From contig NZ_JACHCI010000012.1 of assembly GCF_014200675.1 (NCBI RefSeq), forward strand, positions 64,400 to 128,399: 64,000 nucleotides of DNA. Reading direction: 5' to 3'. A model generated the notes under the pieces. That model did not search any database, had not been told where the DNA came from, and was given only the letters and a program-made list of their open reading frames with translations. The stretch comes from Janthinobacterium saanense (GTDB taxonomy: Bacteria; Pseudomonadota; Gammaproteobacteria; Burkholderiales; Burkholderiaceae_D). The position numbers and the translations under genes were made by a program. Each line of letters begins with the position of its first letter. The first letter of the stretch is position 1. This document shows positions 48,353 through 57,588 of the stretch, piece after piece.

Positions 48353-49516
48353 TTAGGACTTCGCTTTGTAGTTGCGCACAGCGGTCAGGCTGTCGGACAA
48401 GGTCGGCATATCGATGGCCAGATTGCTCGCCTGCACCTGGCGCAGCAAACCTTGCGCTGTTTGCGTGGCCTTGGCGCGCGTATCGAAATACTTGGCCAGC
48501 GCATCCTGGGCCGCGATCAAGTCACTCCTGAAAGCCGTTTCATTGCGCGACAACAAGGCCATGCGCGCATTCAGCAGGCGCAGCTTGACGTTTTCACGCA
48601 GGAAATACGCTTCCGACGGCGACAGCATCAGCGCGTCCGGCGTATCGACGCGGCGCAGGCGTATCAGCTGGCGCACATCGTTCCACATGTCGCCGCTCCA
48701 GGTATTCCAGCCATCGCGCACCGATTGCAGCAAGGGTTCCGGCGCCGGAGGTCCGACCAGCTTACCGGCAGCATTTTTTACCGGCTTGGCCTTGCCGGCT
48801 TTTTCCGGCGCGGCCGGCAAGGCCGGCTTTTCATCGGACAACATCGGCAAGGAATCGATCTGGCCGATCACGGCGTCCAGGCGCAAGGCCACGCCGGTCG
48901 AATCGACGCTGGGCAAGGCCTTGAGTTTTTCCATGTCGCGGCCTATCGCGCGGCGGATGGTGATGAATTGCGGCTTGTCCGAGCGCGACAGGCTGCGGTC
49001 GGCATTTTGCAGCGCGATCAGCGCGCCGGGCACGTTGCCGGCCAGTTGCAGCTGCTGGCTGGCGGTCGACAGTACTTGTTCGATCTCGGTCAGCGCCCAC
49101 TCGTCGCGGTTCTTCGACAAGTCGTTATACAGCTGCTCCAGCGCCAGTTGCTGGCTTTGCGTTTCGCTTTGGCGGTTTTCCAGCGCACCGACCTTGATCT
49201 GCAGCTCTTTCGTGCCCTCTTGCACGGTACGCGCCAGCACGCCGGTTTCGGCATTGCTGACATCGCCCTTTTGCAAGCGCTTGGCCACTTCTTCGCGCAA
49301 ATTGTGGATCTTGTTGCTGGACGACCAGCTTTGCGCAGCCAGCAGCACGGCCAGGACGATCAAGGCGATGCTGGTGGGCTTTTGCAATTGCTCGACCAGG
49401 GTGGGACCACCCTGCTTGGACGGACCAGCAGCAGCTTGCTCGGCTGCCTGCGGCGCCGCCTTGACGGCGCCCGCTGGCGTTGCATTCGGTTCTGAGTGAG
49501 TAGGCATTTCGTTCAT
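48353..49516 (-). CDS. hemX: HemX family membrane protein
   Basis: A 387-residue protein with a soluble acidic/Ala-rich N-terminus, one membrane segment (TSIALIVLAVLLAAQSW, about 50-66), a coiled coil (about 70-130) and a periplasmic helical domain. It matches proteobacterial HemX, historically called an uroporphyrinogen-III C-methyltransferase although it has no methyltransferase motif. ATGA overlap with the hemD stop. A second ATG (49507) would remove three residues. Confidence 0.9.
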   Translation of the reverse strand: MNEMPTHSEPNATPAGAVKAAPQAAEQAAAGPSKQGGPTLVEQLQKPTSIALIVLAVLLAAQSWSSSNKIHNLREEVAKRLQKGDVSNAETGVLARTVQEGTKELQIKVGALENRQSETQSQQLALEQLYNDLSKNRDEWALTEIEQVLSTASQQLQLAGNVPGALIALQNADRSLSRSDKPQFITIRRAIGRDMEKLKALPSVDSTGVALRLDAVIGQIDSLPMLSDEKPALPAAPEKAGKAKPVKNAAGKLVGPPAPEPLLQSVRDGWNTWSGDMWNDVRQLIRLRRVDTPDALMLSPSEAYFLRENVKLRLLNARMALLSRNETAFRSDLIAAQDALAKYFDTRAKATQTAQGLLRQVQASNLAIDMPTLSDSLTAVRNYKAKS

Positions 49517-50328
49517 GGTCGTGATTGTAACGCGGCGAGCACACCTGCGTCGCCAGATCCTGTCAAGGTGATGTGGGCAAACCCTAGCCCGGCCGCCGTT
49601 TGTGCAATGCGGGCGTGTGGCACGATCAGATGCTGCTGTTGCATTCTCACAACAATACCATCATTCCCTGCTTGTTGGCGCAACAAATCGAGCAACTGCA
49701 GCAGACCACGCAACGCTTCCGAACTGGTAATGATCCAGTCATGATGATGCTGTAAGAGCTGTTCCAGGGTTGATTGCAAGGCCGGCGTGAGGGCCGGCAC
49801 TACGCGCCGGTAAGCAGTCATAAAGTGCACCTCAGCGCCCGCAGCGCGCAAGCCGTCGGCCAGGAAATCGCGGCCGCCGTCGCCGCGCACGATCAGCACG
49901 CGCTTGCCGCGCAGGGAAGCTAAATCCAGCGCCAGCAGCAAATGTTCGGAATCGCTGCGCGCAGTGTCTGCCGGACTGGTGATGCTGGCATTGGCGTCCG
50001 TCACGCCATGCGCGGCCAGCGCCGAACGGCTGCCCTCGCCCACTACGGCAATCGGCAAACCAGCCGGCCAGCGTGGCAATTGCGCAAATACACAATCGAT
50101 GGCGTTGGGCGAGACAAAGGTCACCAGATCGTAGTCTGGCAGCGACGCCAGGGTGGCGGCCAGCTGCGCCTGTTCTTCAACATCGGTGAGCGCATGGATT
50201 TCCAGCAGCGGCAGCAGGGTCACCTTGAAACCCAGCGCCGCCACGCGCGCGGCCAGCGGCCCCGCTTGCGCTGCGGGCCGCGTAATCACCACGCTATCGG
50301 CCACGCTGTCGATCACGCGATCAGGCAT
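49513..50328 (-). CDS. hemD: Uroporphyrinogen-III synthase
   Basis: A 271-residue enzyme closing hydroxymethylbilane with inversion of ring D. The ATG at 50328 overlaps the end of hemC by 8 bases. Weakly conserved family, but [74 protein letters not shown] and [16 protein letters not shown] are diagnostic. An upstream extension in the same frame is antisense-like and rejected. Confidence 0.94.
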   Translation of the reverse strand: MPDRVIDSVADSVVITRPAAQAGPLAARVAALGFKVTLLPLLEIHALTDVEEQAQLAATLASLPDYDLVTFVSPNAIDCVFAQLPRWPAGLPIAVVGEGSRSALAAHGVTDANASITSPADTARSDSEHLLLALDLASLRGKRVLIVRGDGGRDFLADGLRAAGAEVHFMTAYRRVVPALTPALQSTLEQLLQHHHDWIITSSEALRGLLQLLDLLRQQAGNDGIVVRMQQQHLIVPHARIAQTAAGLGFAHITLTGSGDAGVLAALQSRP

Positions 50329-51316
50329 GCGGCGCCAGTCCTTCGTGATTGTCTGGCGTGACGGCGCAAGAGGCCAGGATGCCGGCCGCATCTTGCTGGC
50401 GCAGCAATTCGGCCGCCTGCTCTCCCAGGGCTTCGGGCGCGCTGGCGCTGCCGCTGACCTCGGCGCTGGCCATGCGCGTGCCGTCCGGCGTGGCGACCAT
50501 GGCGCGCAGATGCATCTGTTCACCATTGATCGTCGCGTAGGCGGCCAGCGGAATCTGGCAGCTGCCGCCGAAAATGCGCGACACCTTGCGTTCAGCCAGC
50601 GAAACCTGGGCCGTGGCTTCATCGTTCAAGGGCGCCAGCAAACGCTGCAGGTCGACACCATCATGCCGCTCGCCCATGATTTCAATCGCCAAAGTGCCCT
50701 GGCCGGCGGCCGGCAAGCTCAGCTCTGGCGACAGCACGGTGCGGATGCGCGCAGCCAGGCCCAGGCGGTTCAGGCCGGCGGCGGCCAGGATGATGGCGGC
50801 GTAATCGCCACGGTCGAGCTTGCCCAAACGCGTATCGAGATTGCCGCGCAGGGGCAAGATAGTCAGGTGCGGATAGCGGGCCGCGATCAGGGCCTGGCGG
50901 CGCAAGCTGCTGGTGCCGACCACGGCGCCATGCGGCAGTTCGTCGAGGCTGGCGTAATCGTTGGAGACAAAAGCATCGCGCGGGTCTTCGCGCTCCAGGA
51001 TGGCGGCCAAGCTGTAGCCTTCAGGCAAGTCCATCGGCAAATCCTTCAGGCAATGCACGGCCAGGTCGGCGCGGCCATCGGCCATCGCCACTTCCAGCTC
51101 CTTGACGAACAAGCCCTTGCCGCCTACCTTGGACAGGGCGCGGTCCAGAATCTGGTCACCGCGTGTGGTCATGCCGAGAATTTCGACGCTACACTGTGGA
51201 TATAATGCAGACAGACGGTCGCGCACATGTTCAGCCTGCCACATGGCAAGACGGCTCTCGCGTGAGGCGATCACCAGCCGGGAAGGAATATTCGGGGTCA
51301 ATTCGGATGCTTTCAA
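50321..51316 (-). CDS. hemC: Hydroxymethylbilane synthase (porphobilinogen deaminase)
   Basis: A 331-residue enzyme polymerising four porphobilinogens on a dipyrromethane cofactor. Motifs: [84 protein letters not shown] and the cofactor cysteine in [13 protein letters not shown]. No ATG lies at the expected place; I take the TTG at 51316 (AAAGAA upstream), which gives the normal length. A further TTG about 8 codons downstream is an alternative. First gene of hemCDXY. Confidence 0.92.
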   Translation of the reverse strand: MKASELTPNIPSRLVIASRESRLAMWQAEHVRDRLSALYPQCSVEILGMTTRGDQILDRALSKVGGKGLFVKELEVAMADGRADLAVHCLKDLPMDLPEGYSLAAILEREDPRDAFVSNDYASLDELPHGAVVGTSSLRRQALIAARYPHLTILPLRGNLDTRLGKLDRGDYAAIILAAAGLNRLGLAARIRTVLSPELSLPAAGQGTLAIEIMGERHDGVDLQRLLAPLNDEATAQVSLAERKVSRIFGGSCQIPLAAYATINGEQMHLRAMVATPDGTRMASAEVSGSASAPEALGEQAAELLRQQDAAGILASCAVTPDNHEGLAPHA

Positions 51317-51534
51317 AACAAGTTCTTTCGCTGTCGTTGTTGTACCGCAAAGCGCAGTACGGGCCCACGCATGGTCACACCTGGCCTCACGCCTGCCGTC
51401 ACTGTATCGCTGATGCCCATGCTGCAGGCCACAAATTTTATCATGCGGCCCCCTCCCCGAATGACCAAACGCCCTGGCATCTGCCATTACCTTGCTTTCA
51501 CCCACACTTTCTTCACTAACTTTGGTCCCTACTT
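51317..51534. promoter_or_regulatory. Divergent promoter region hemC / ppc
   Basis: 218 bases between the divergent hemC and ppc starts. It should contain both promoters; I see no convincing TTGACA/TATAAT pair or operator that I could place with confidence. Confidence 0.4.
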
Positions 51535-54381
51535 ATGTCCAATGACGCATATGCACCAGAAATAGTTCCCGTGAGCAGTACTGATAAAGATGCACCACTG
51601 AAAGAAGATATACGTTTGCTGGGCCGCCTGCTGGGCGACGTGCTGCGCGAACAGGAAGGCGACGCCGTCTTCGATGTGGTGGAAACCATACGCCAGACTT
51701 CCGTGCGCTTCCGGCGCGAAGCCGACGCCAGCGCCGCTTTGGCACTCGATGGCATGCTCAAGGCGCTGAGCCGCGAGCAAACCATTTCCGTGGTGCGGGC
51801 TTTTTCCTATTTTTCGCACCTGGCCAATATTGCCGAAGACCAGCACCGCATCCGCCGCCGCCGCGCCCATCTGCTGGCCGGCTCGCCGGCGCAAAAAGGC
51901 AGCGTCAGTTTTGCCTTGAAAAAACTGCGCACGGCCGGCGTGCCGCGCAGCGCCGTCGATCATTTTTTCAAGGATGCCCTGATCGCGCCCGTGCTGACGG
52001 CCCACCCGACCGAAGTGCAGCGCAAGAGCATCCTCGACGCCGAACACGATATCGCCCGCCTGCTGGCCGAGCGCGACTTGCCGCTGACGCCCAAAGAGCG
52101 GCAAGCCAAGATGCAGCTGCTGCGCTCGCGCGTCGCCACTTTGTGGCAAACGCGCATGCTGCGCTATTCCAAGCTGACGGTGGCCGATGAAATCGAAAAC
52201 GCCCTGTCGTATTACCGCATTACTTTTTTGCGCGAACTGCCGGGCCTGTACGACGACATCGAGGACGACATCGCCAGCGAATATCCGAACGGCGACGGCA
52301 CCATCACCCCCATCAAGAGCGCCTACGTGCAGATGGGCAGCTGGATAGGCGGCGACCGCGACGGCAACCCGAACGTGAACGCGGGCACCATGCAGCACGC
52401 GCTGGCCCGCCACGCCACCACCATCCTCGACTTTTACCTGGACGAAATCCATACCCTGGGCGCCGAACTGTCAGTCTCGACCCTGATGACAGGTGTCAGC
52501 GAACAATTGCAGGCGCTGGCCGAGCAGTCGCCCGATGCCTCGCCGCACCGCAGCGACGAACCCTACCGGCGCGCCCTGATCGGCGTGTACGCGCGCTTGG
52601 CCGCCACCGCCCGCGCCCTGGGCGCGACCAATATCCTGCGCAAGGAAGTCGGGCCGGCCGCGCCCTACCCCGATGCGCCCGCGTTTGCGGCCGACCTGCA
52701 AGTGATTATCGCTTCGCTGGAAGCGCATCACGGCCGGGCGCTGGTTCGGCCACGCCTGGCGACGTTGGCGCGGGCGGCCGATATCTTCGGCTTCCACCTG
52801 GCCTCGCTCGACATGCGGCAAACCTCGGATGTGCACGAACGCGTGCTGGCCGAGCTGTTTGCCCACAGCGGCGTGGAAGCAGACTACGCAGCACTGCCGG
52901 AAGAAGAGCGCGAGGCGCTGCTGCTGAGCGAACTGGCGCAGCCGCGCCTGCTGTACTCGCCCTTCATCACGTATAGCGATGAAACCAATTCGGAACTGGC
53001 GATCCTGCAGGCGGCCCGCACTATCCGCCAGCGCTACGGCGAGCGGGCGATCCGCAACTACATCATTTCGCACACGGAAACTGTGTCCGACTTGCTGGAA
53101 GTATTGCTGCTGCAAAAAGAAACCGGCTTGCTGCGCACCAACTGGAGCAAGGGTGGCGAAGGCGACAGCAGCTGTGAGCTGATGGTGATACCGCTGTTTG
53201 AAACCATCCCCGACCTGCAGCGCGCATCCGGCATCATGGGCCGCGCCATGGCCTTGCCGCTGATCAAACAACTGATCGCCAAGCAAGGGCAGTTGCAGGA
53301 AGTCATGCTCGGTTATTCCGATTCGAACAAGGATGGCGGTTTCCTGACCTCGAACTGGGAACTGTACAAGGCGGAACTGGCGCTGGTGGCCGACTTTCAA
53401 CAAGCCGGCGTCAAGCTGCGCTTGTTCCATGGCCGTGGCGGCACGGTGGGCCGTGGTGGCGGACCCAGCTATGAAGCCATATTGGCCCAGCCGCCAGGCA
53501 CCGTCAACGGCCAGATCCGGCTGACGGAGCAAGGCGAAATCATCGCCTCGAAATTTTCCAACCCGGAAATCGGCCGGCGCAACCTGGAATTGCTGGTCGC
53601 CGCCACCCTGGAAGCGAGCTTGGCGCCGCAGGCAGCCAATCCGGCCGCGACCAGCCAGCTGGCCCGCTTTGAAACGGTGATGGCTGAATTGTCGGAGCTG
53701 GCTTACCACGCCTACCGCCATCTGGTGTATGACACGCCGGGCTTTACCGAATACTTCTTTGCCGCCACGCCGATTGCCGAGATTGCCGAACTGAACCTCG
53801 GTTCGCGCCCCGCCTCGCGCAAGGCCAACCAGCGCATCGAAGACTTGCGCGCCATACCCTGGGGCTTTTCCTGGGGCCAGTGCCGCTTGCTGCTGCCGGG
53901 CTGGTTCGGTTTCGGCAGCGCCATCGCCGCCTGGATCAATCGCGAGCCGGGCGCCAAAGATGAAAAAATCGCCACCCTGCGGACCATGTATGCCGAATGG
54001 CCCTTCTTCGCCACCCTGCTGTCGAACATGGACATGGTGCTGGCCAAGACGGACCTGGCGATCGCCTCGCGCTACGCGGAACTGGTGGCCGACAAGGAGT
54101 TGCGCGAACGCATCTACAAGCGCATCACGGACGAGCACGGCAATACCTTGCAGTGCCTGGAACTGATCACCGGCAACACGGAGCGGCTGGCCGGCAATCC
54201 CCTGCTGGCCCGTTCGATACAGAACCGTTTCGCCTATCTCGACCCGCTGAACCACTTGCAGGTGGAATTGATCAAGCGCAACCGCGCCTTGTCGAGCGAA
54301 AACAAGATCGACGAGCGCGTGCACCGTGGCATCCAGCTGTCGATCAATGGCGTGGCGGCAGGACTGCGCAATACTGGCTGA
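51535..54381 (+). CDS. ppc: Phosphoenolpyruvate carboxylase
   Basis: A 948-residue anaplerotic enzyme making oxaloacetate from PEP and bicarbonate. Catalytic signatures: [20 protein letters not shown] (His near residue 155), [56 protein letters not shown], and the C-terminal RNTG. Full length. The ATG follows TCCCTACTT without a strong ribosome site. It is divergent from hemC, as in several betaproteobacteria. Confidence 0.97.
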   Translation: MSNDAYAPEIVPVSSTDKDAPLKEDIRLLGRLLGDVLREQEGDAVFDVVETIRQTSVRFRREADASAALALDGMLKALSREQTISVVRAFSYFSHLANIAEDQHRIRRRRAHLLAGSPAQKGSVSFALKKLRTAGVPRSAVDHFFKDALIAPVLTAHPTEVQRKSILDAEHDIARLLAERDLPLTPKERQAKMQLLRSRVATLWQTRMLRYSKLTVADEIENALSYYRITFLRELPGLYDDIEDDIASEYPNGDGTITPIKSAYVQMGSWIGGDRDGNPNVNAGTMQHALARHATTILDFYLDEIHTLGAELSVSTLMTGVSEQLQALAEQSPDASPHRSDEPYRRALIGVYARLAATARALGATNILRKEVGPAAPYPDAPAFAADLQVIIASLEAHHGRALVRPRLATLARAADIFGFHLASLDMRQTSDVHERVLAELFAHSGVEADYAALPEEEREALLLSELAQPRLLYSPFITYSDETNSELAILQAARTIRQRYGERAIRNYIISHTETVSDLLEVLLLQKETGLLRTNWSKGGEGDSSCELMVIPLFETIPDLQRASGIMGRAMALPLIKQLIAKQGQLQEVMLGYSDSNKDGGFLTSNWELYKAELALVADFQQAGVKLRLFHGRGGTVGRGGGPSYEAILAQPPGTVNGQIRLTEQGEIIASKFSNPEIGRRNLELLVAATLEASLAPQAANPAATSQLARFETVMAELSELAYHAYRHLVYDTPGFTEYFFAATPIAEIAELNLGSRPASRKANQRIEDLRAIPWGFSWGQCRLLLPGWFGFGSAIAAWINREPGAKDEKIATLRTMYAEWPFFATLLSNMDMVLAKTDLAIASRYAELVADKELRERIYKRITDEHGNTLQCLELITGNTERLAGNPLLARSIQNRFAYLDPLNHLQVELIKRNRALSSENKIDERVHRGIQLSINGVAAGLRNTG

Positions 54382-54404
54382 CGCAGCATATTGGACAACA
54401 CGGC

Positions 54405-54434
54405 AAGGCTGGCGCAGCAAGGCCAGCCTTTTTC
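54405..54434 (+). terminator. Rho-independent terminator of ppc
   Basis: Stem AAGGCTGGC (54406-54414) / GCCAGCCTT (54422-54430) followed by TTT, 24 bases after the ppc stop. Confidence 0.85.
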
Positions 54435-54558
54435 ATATCCGTTTCCTGTTGAAAAAATATTCTCAATAAGGCAACAATTTGGCGCTACACTAGCCGTTCT
54501 ACCGCCTGCCGCGCCCAACAACTGCGCACAAAGGCCAACCAGGACGCCAGGGACGCGC

Positions 54559-56325
54559 ATGAGCAAATGGTCGATTGAAACGCTGAGTGCGGCTTGCGCC
54601 GCCCTGCTTCTGATCTTGCTGAGCTGGCTGGCTGGCACTGCCTGGGACCGCCTGTCTTCCGGGCAACAGGTATGCCTGGCCCTGCTGCTGGCGATCATCG
54701 CCGCTGCCTGCATCTGGATGATGCGCAAGCTGCGCGCCCATCACGCTGCCACGCGCCAGCAGCTCGACGACAGCGTGCTGCGCTACCGGGACCTGGCCGA
54801 AACGGCGCAAGATGGCATGTGGCGCACCGATCCGCTCGGCATCATCCTCGACATCAATCAGCGCATGAGCGACATGCTGGGCATCCCCGTGGCGCAACTG
54901 CTGGGGCAGAATGCCAGCAACTTCCACGATGAAGCCACGCGGCGGCGTTTGTGCCCCTTATGGCGCGAAGCGGGGCAAAGTTGCATGGGGGAACTGCATT
55001 ACCGCCACACGGACGGCACGGAGCGCTGGGCCATGGTCAGCGGGCGCCGCCTGTACGACCAGCACGGCGTGCTGACGGGTTCTTTGGTACTGGCCAATGA
55101 CATCAGCGCACGCAAGCGCGCCGAGCAGGCATTGGCGCAAGCCCATGCCGAACTGGAAAGCCGCGTGGCATTGCGCACGGCCCAGTTGCAGGATGCCAAT
55201 GCCCGCCTGTCCGCCGAAGTCGCCATGCACGCCCGCACGGAAACGGCACTGGCGTTCAGCGAAGAACGCATGCAGGACATCATCTCCATGATGCCGCTGT
55301 CGCTTTTCCTGAAAGGCGCCGACTCAAGCCTGCTGATGATGAACCATGCCTGCGAACAACAATGGGGCGTACGCTTTGAGCAGGTGGCGGGAGCGCGCAT
55401 CTGGAAGCACTTTCCGGCCGAACAGAATGCCGGCTTCAGGGCCGGCGACCTGGAAGCGTTCGCCAGTCGCCGCGTGGTGATCCTCGAAGAACTGGTATGG
55501 AATGCCCAGTTGCAAGAGAACCGCCTGGTGCAAACGCACAAGAAACCCGTCTTCGATGCCGACGGCTTGCCGCAGATGGTCATCGCCATGGCGATCGACA
55601 TTACCGACAGCAAGCGCAACGAGGAAAACCTGCGCCACTCGCTGGCGCAGTTGCGCGAGCTGTCCGACCACCAGCAAACCATCAAGGAAGAGGAACGGCG
55701 GCGCATCGCGCTCGACATCCATGATGACCTGGGGCAAAACCTGATGGCGCTGCGCATCGATGTCTCGCTGCTGCATGCGCGCACGGCCGTCTCGCATCCG
55801 CGCCTGCACCAGCACGCCCAGCGCGTGCTCGACACCATCGACGCCACCATCCGCTCGGTGCGCACCATCATCAACGACTTGCATCCCAGCACTCTGGAAC
55901 TGGGCCTCGCGCCTGCCATCGAATGGCTGCTGCGCCAGATGGAGGAGCGCGGCGCCATCCGCTACCGGCTGACGGTCAACAGCGAGGCGCCCGACCTGGG
56001 CCTGGATCAGCGCCAGACCTCGGCCATCTTTCGCGTGCTGCAAGAATCGCTGTCCAACATCGTGCGCCATGCGCAAGCCAGTGTAGTGGACGTGGCGCTG
56101 GCGCAAGAGCATGGACATCTCCACCTGCGCATCAGCGACAACGGCGTCGGCATGCGGCCCGACGACGATGGCAAGCGCTGCGCCTTCGGACTGAAAAGCA
56201 TACGCGAACGGGTGCAGGCACTGGGCGGCGAGATGCAGATCGACAGCCAGCCGGGCCAGGGCACGGCACTGGCGATCCACGTGCCGCTGGCGTCAAACAC
56301 CCAGCTTAGCGAGAAAAATGCCTGA
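54559..56325 (+). CDS. PAS-domain sensor histidine kinase (HisKA_3, NarX-like)
   Basis: A 588-residue membrane sensor kinase from the ATG at 54559. Two N-terminal membrane segments (ACAALLLILLSWLAGTAW, VCLALLLAIIAAACIWMM) with almost no periplasmic loop, then two PAS/PAC domains (about 75-190 and 235-355) linked by a coiled coil, a HisKA_3 dimerisation helix ERRRIALDIHDDLGQNLMAL with the phospho-accepting histidine (about 388), and HATPase_c (LQESLSNIVRHAQAS, DNGVGM, FGLKSIRERVQALGG). The partner would be a LuxR/NarL-type response regulator; none is adjacent. With no sensor loop, the signal is probably cytoplasmic or membrane-derived. Confidence 0.92.
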   Translation: MSKWSIETLSAACAALLLILLSWLAGTAWDRLSSGQQVCLALLLAIIAAACIWMMRKLRAHHAATRQQLDDSVLRYRDLAETAQDGMWRTDPLGIILDINQRMSDMLGIPVAQLLGQNASNFHDEATRRRLCPLWREAGQSCMGELHYRHTDGTERWAMVSGRRLYDQHGVLTGSLVLANDISARKRAEQALAQAHAELESRVALRTAQLQDANARLSAEVAMHARTETALAFSEERMQDIISMMPLSLFLKGADSSLLMMNHACEQQWGVRFEQVAGARIWKHFPAEQNAGFRAGDLEAFASRRVVILEELVWNAQLQENRLVQTHKKPVFDADGLPQMVIAMAIDITDSKRNEENLRHSLAQLRELSDHQQTIKEEERRRIALDIHDDLGQNLMALRIDVSLLHARTAVSHPRLHQHAQRVLDTIDATIRSVRTIINDLHPSTLELGLAPAIEWLLRQMEERGAIRYRLTVNSEAPDLGLDQRQTSAIFRVLQESLSNIVRHAQASVVDVALAQEHGHLHLRISDNGVGMRPDDDGKRCAFGLKSIRERVQALGGEMQIDSQPGQGTALAIHVPLASNTQLSEKNA

Positions 56326-56397
56326 CCATCGTGACAAAATGCGTATTTATCAACATCATAAAAACAGTAGTATAAGTTTTTCTTAATGGAAATCGCC

Positions 56398-57525
56398 ATG
56401 AAACCACAAGCTTGCTGCGCATTGCTACTGCTTTCCTTGTCGGCCTCGTCCCTGGCCAGCACCACCATTTACGCCGAACACGGTTTCGGCGAAAAGAACG
56501 GCAATGGCAGCATCGCCTCCGACCTGAACCCGGCCGGGCTGGTGGCAGGCATCATCACGGAGGAGGAAGGACGGCGCCGCGCCGTGCTGTATCAAAACGG
56601 ACATATCCGCGAACTGGGCACCCTGGGTGGCGATGAAGGTTTCACCAAGGCGATTAATGCGCATGGCGTGGTGGTCGGCTCATCGCAGACAGCCAGCGGC
56701 GCCTGGCACGCCTTCCGCTACGAGAACGCGACCGGCATGCGCGACCTGGGCACACTGGGCGGCAACAGCAGTTATGCCACGGCGATTACGCAGGACGGCC
56801 GGGTGGCCGGTTATGCCGACACCCGCAACGGCGATTACCACGCCTTCGTCACGAAAGCCGACCATAGCCTGCAAGACCTGGGCACCCTGGGCGGCGACAG
56901 CAGTTATGCCAGCGGCGTCAACAACCATGGCGTGGTGGTCGGCACGGCACAGCGCAGCGATGGCTACCGCCGCGCTTTCGTTTATCACCCCGGTGAAGGC
57001 ATGCAGGAGATCGGCACTTTGCCCGGCGGACGCATCAGCTCGGCCACGGCCATCAATGACGCAGGCTTGATCGTCGGCACTTCGGAAACAGCCAAACGCC
57101 GCTGGCACGCCTTCGCCTATGACGGCAAGCGCATGATCGACCTGGGCGCCATGATCGGCCAGGGCGACAGCTACGCCACGGCCGTCAATGCAGCCGGCCA
57201 CATCGTGGGCAGCGTCAACATCAATGGCTACGAGCCGATGACCTTTGTCTACAAGGAGGGCGTGATGACGGTACGCCGCCGCGACGACGGCCTGTACCTG
57301 ACCAACAAGATCACCGACGCCGGCCTGGTGGTGGGCGCCATCTACACCGGCCATAAATTCCAGGCCTTCGCCGTCTCGTCGCGCGCGGCGCCAGCGCCGC
57401 AGCGCAGCAACCCGCTCGATTGGCTGCTGATCACCTTCATGATCGGCGCCAGCAGCGTGGTGCTGTACCGGCTGCAGCGCAACTACCGCGGCGGCTTGCT
57501 GGGCGCACGTAGGCACTTGCTGTAA
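56398..57525 (+). CDS. HAF-repeat-containing exported protein with C-terminal membrane anchor
   Basis: A 375-residue protein. The ATG at 56398 (GGAAA upstream) gives a signal peptide KPQACCALLLLSLSASSLAS. The body is a row of 6-7 HAF repeats, each about 45 residues, of type DLGTLGGxSSYAxxINxxGxVVGxSxTxxGxxHAF. The C-terminus has one hydrophobic segment (WLLITFMIGASSVVLYRL) followed by basic RNYRGGLLGARRH, like a sorting or anchor signal, but without a PEP motif. HAF repeats probably form a beta-propeller-like structure; function unknown. Follows the kinase gene by 72 bases but lacks an obvious functional tie. Confidence 0.85.
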   Translation: MKPQACCALLLLSLSASSLASTTIYAEHGFGEKNGNGSIASDLNPAGLVAGIITEEEGRRRAVLYQNGHIRELGTLGGDEGFTKAINAHGVVVGSSQTASGAWHAFRYENATGMRDLGTLGGNSSYATAITQDGRVAGYADTRNGDYHAFVTKADHSLQDLGTLGGDSSYASGVNNHGVVVGTAQRSDGYRRAFVYHPGEGMQEIGTLPGGRISSATAINDAGLIVGTSETAKRRWHAFAYDGKRMIDLGAMIGQGDSYATAVNAAGHIVGSVNINGYEPMTFVYKEGVMTVRRRDDGLYLTNKITDAGLVVGAIYTGHKFQAFAVSSRAAPAPQRSNPLDWLLITFMIGASSVVLYRLQRNYRGGLLGARRHLL

Positions 57526-57544
57526 GGCTGCTCTGGCGACAGGC

Positions 57545-57571
57545 GTAAAAAAAGAGGCTTGCGCCTCTTTT
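57545..57571. terminator. Bidirectional terminator between the HAF gene and rpoD
   Basis: Stem AAAAAAAGAGGC / GCCTCTTTTTT with TTGC loop between two convergent genes. Confidence 0.9.
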
Positions 57572-57588
57572 TTGTTGCTGCCTGCTGC

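Noticed and set aside
49513..50622. Long N-terminal extension of hemD
   Set aside because: The extension overlaps hemC out of frame and is Arg/Pro/Ala-rich; the ATG at 50328 gives the family N-terminus.
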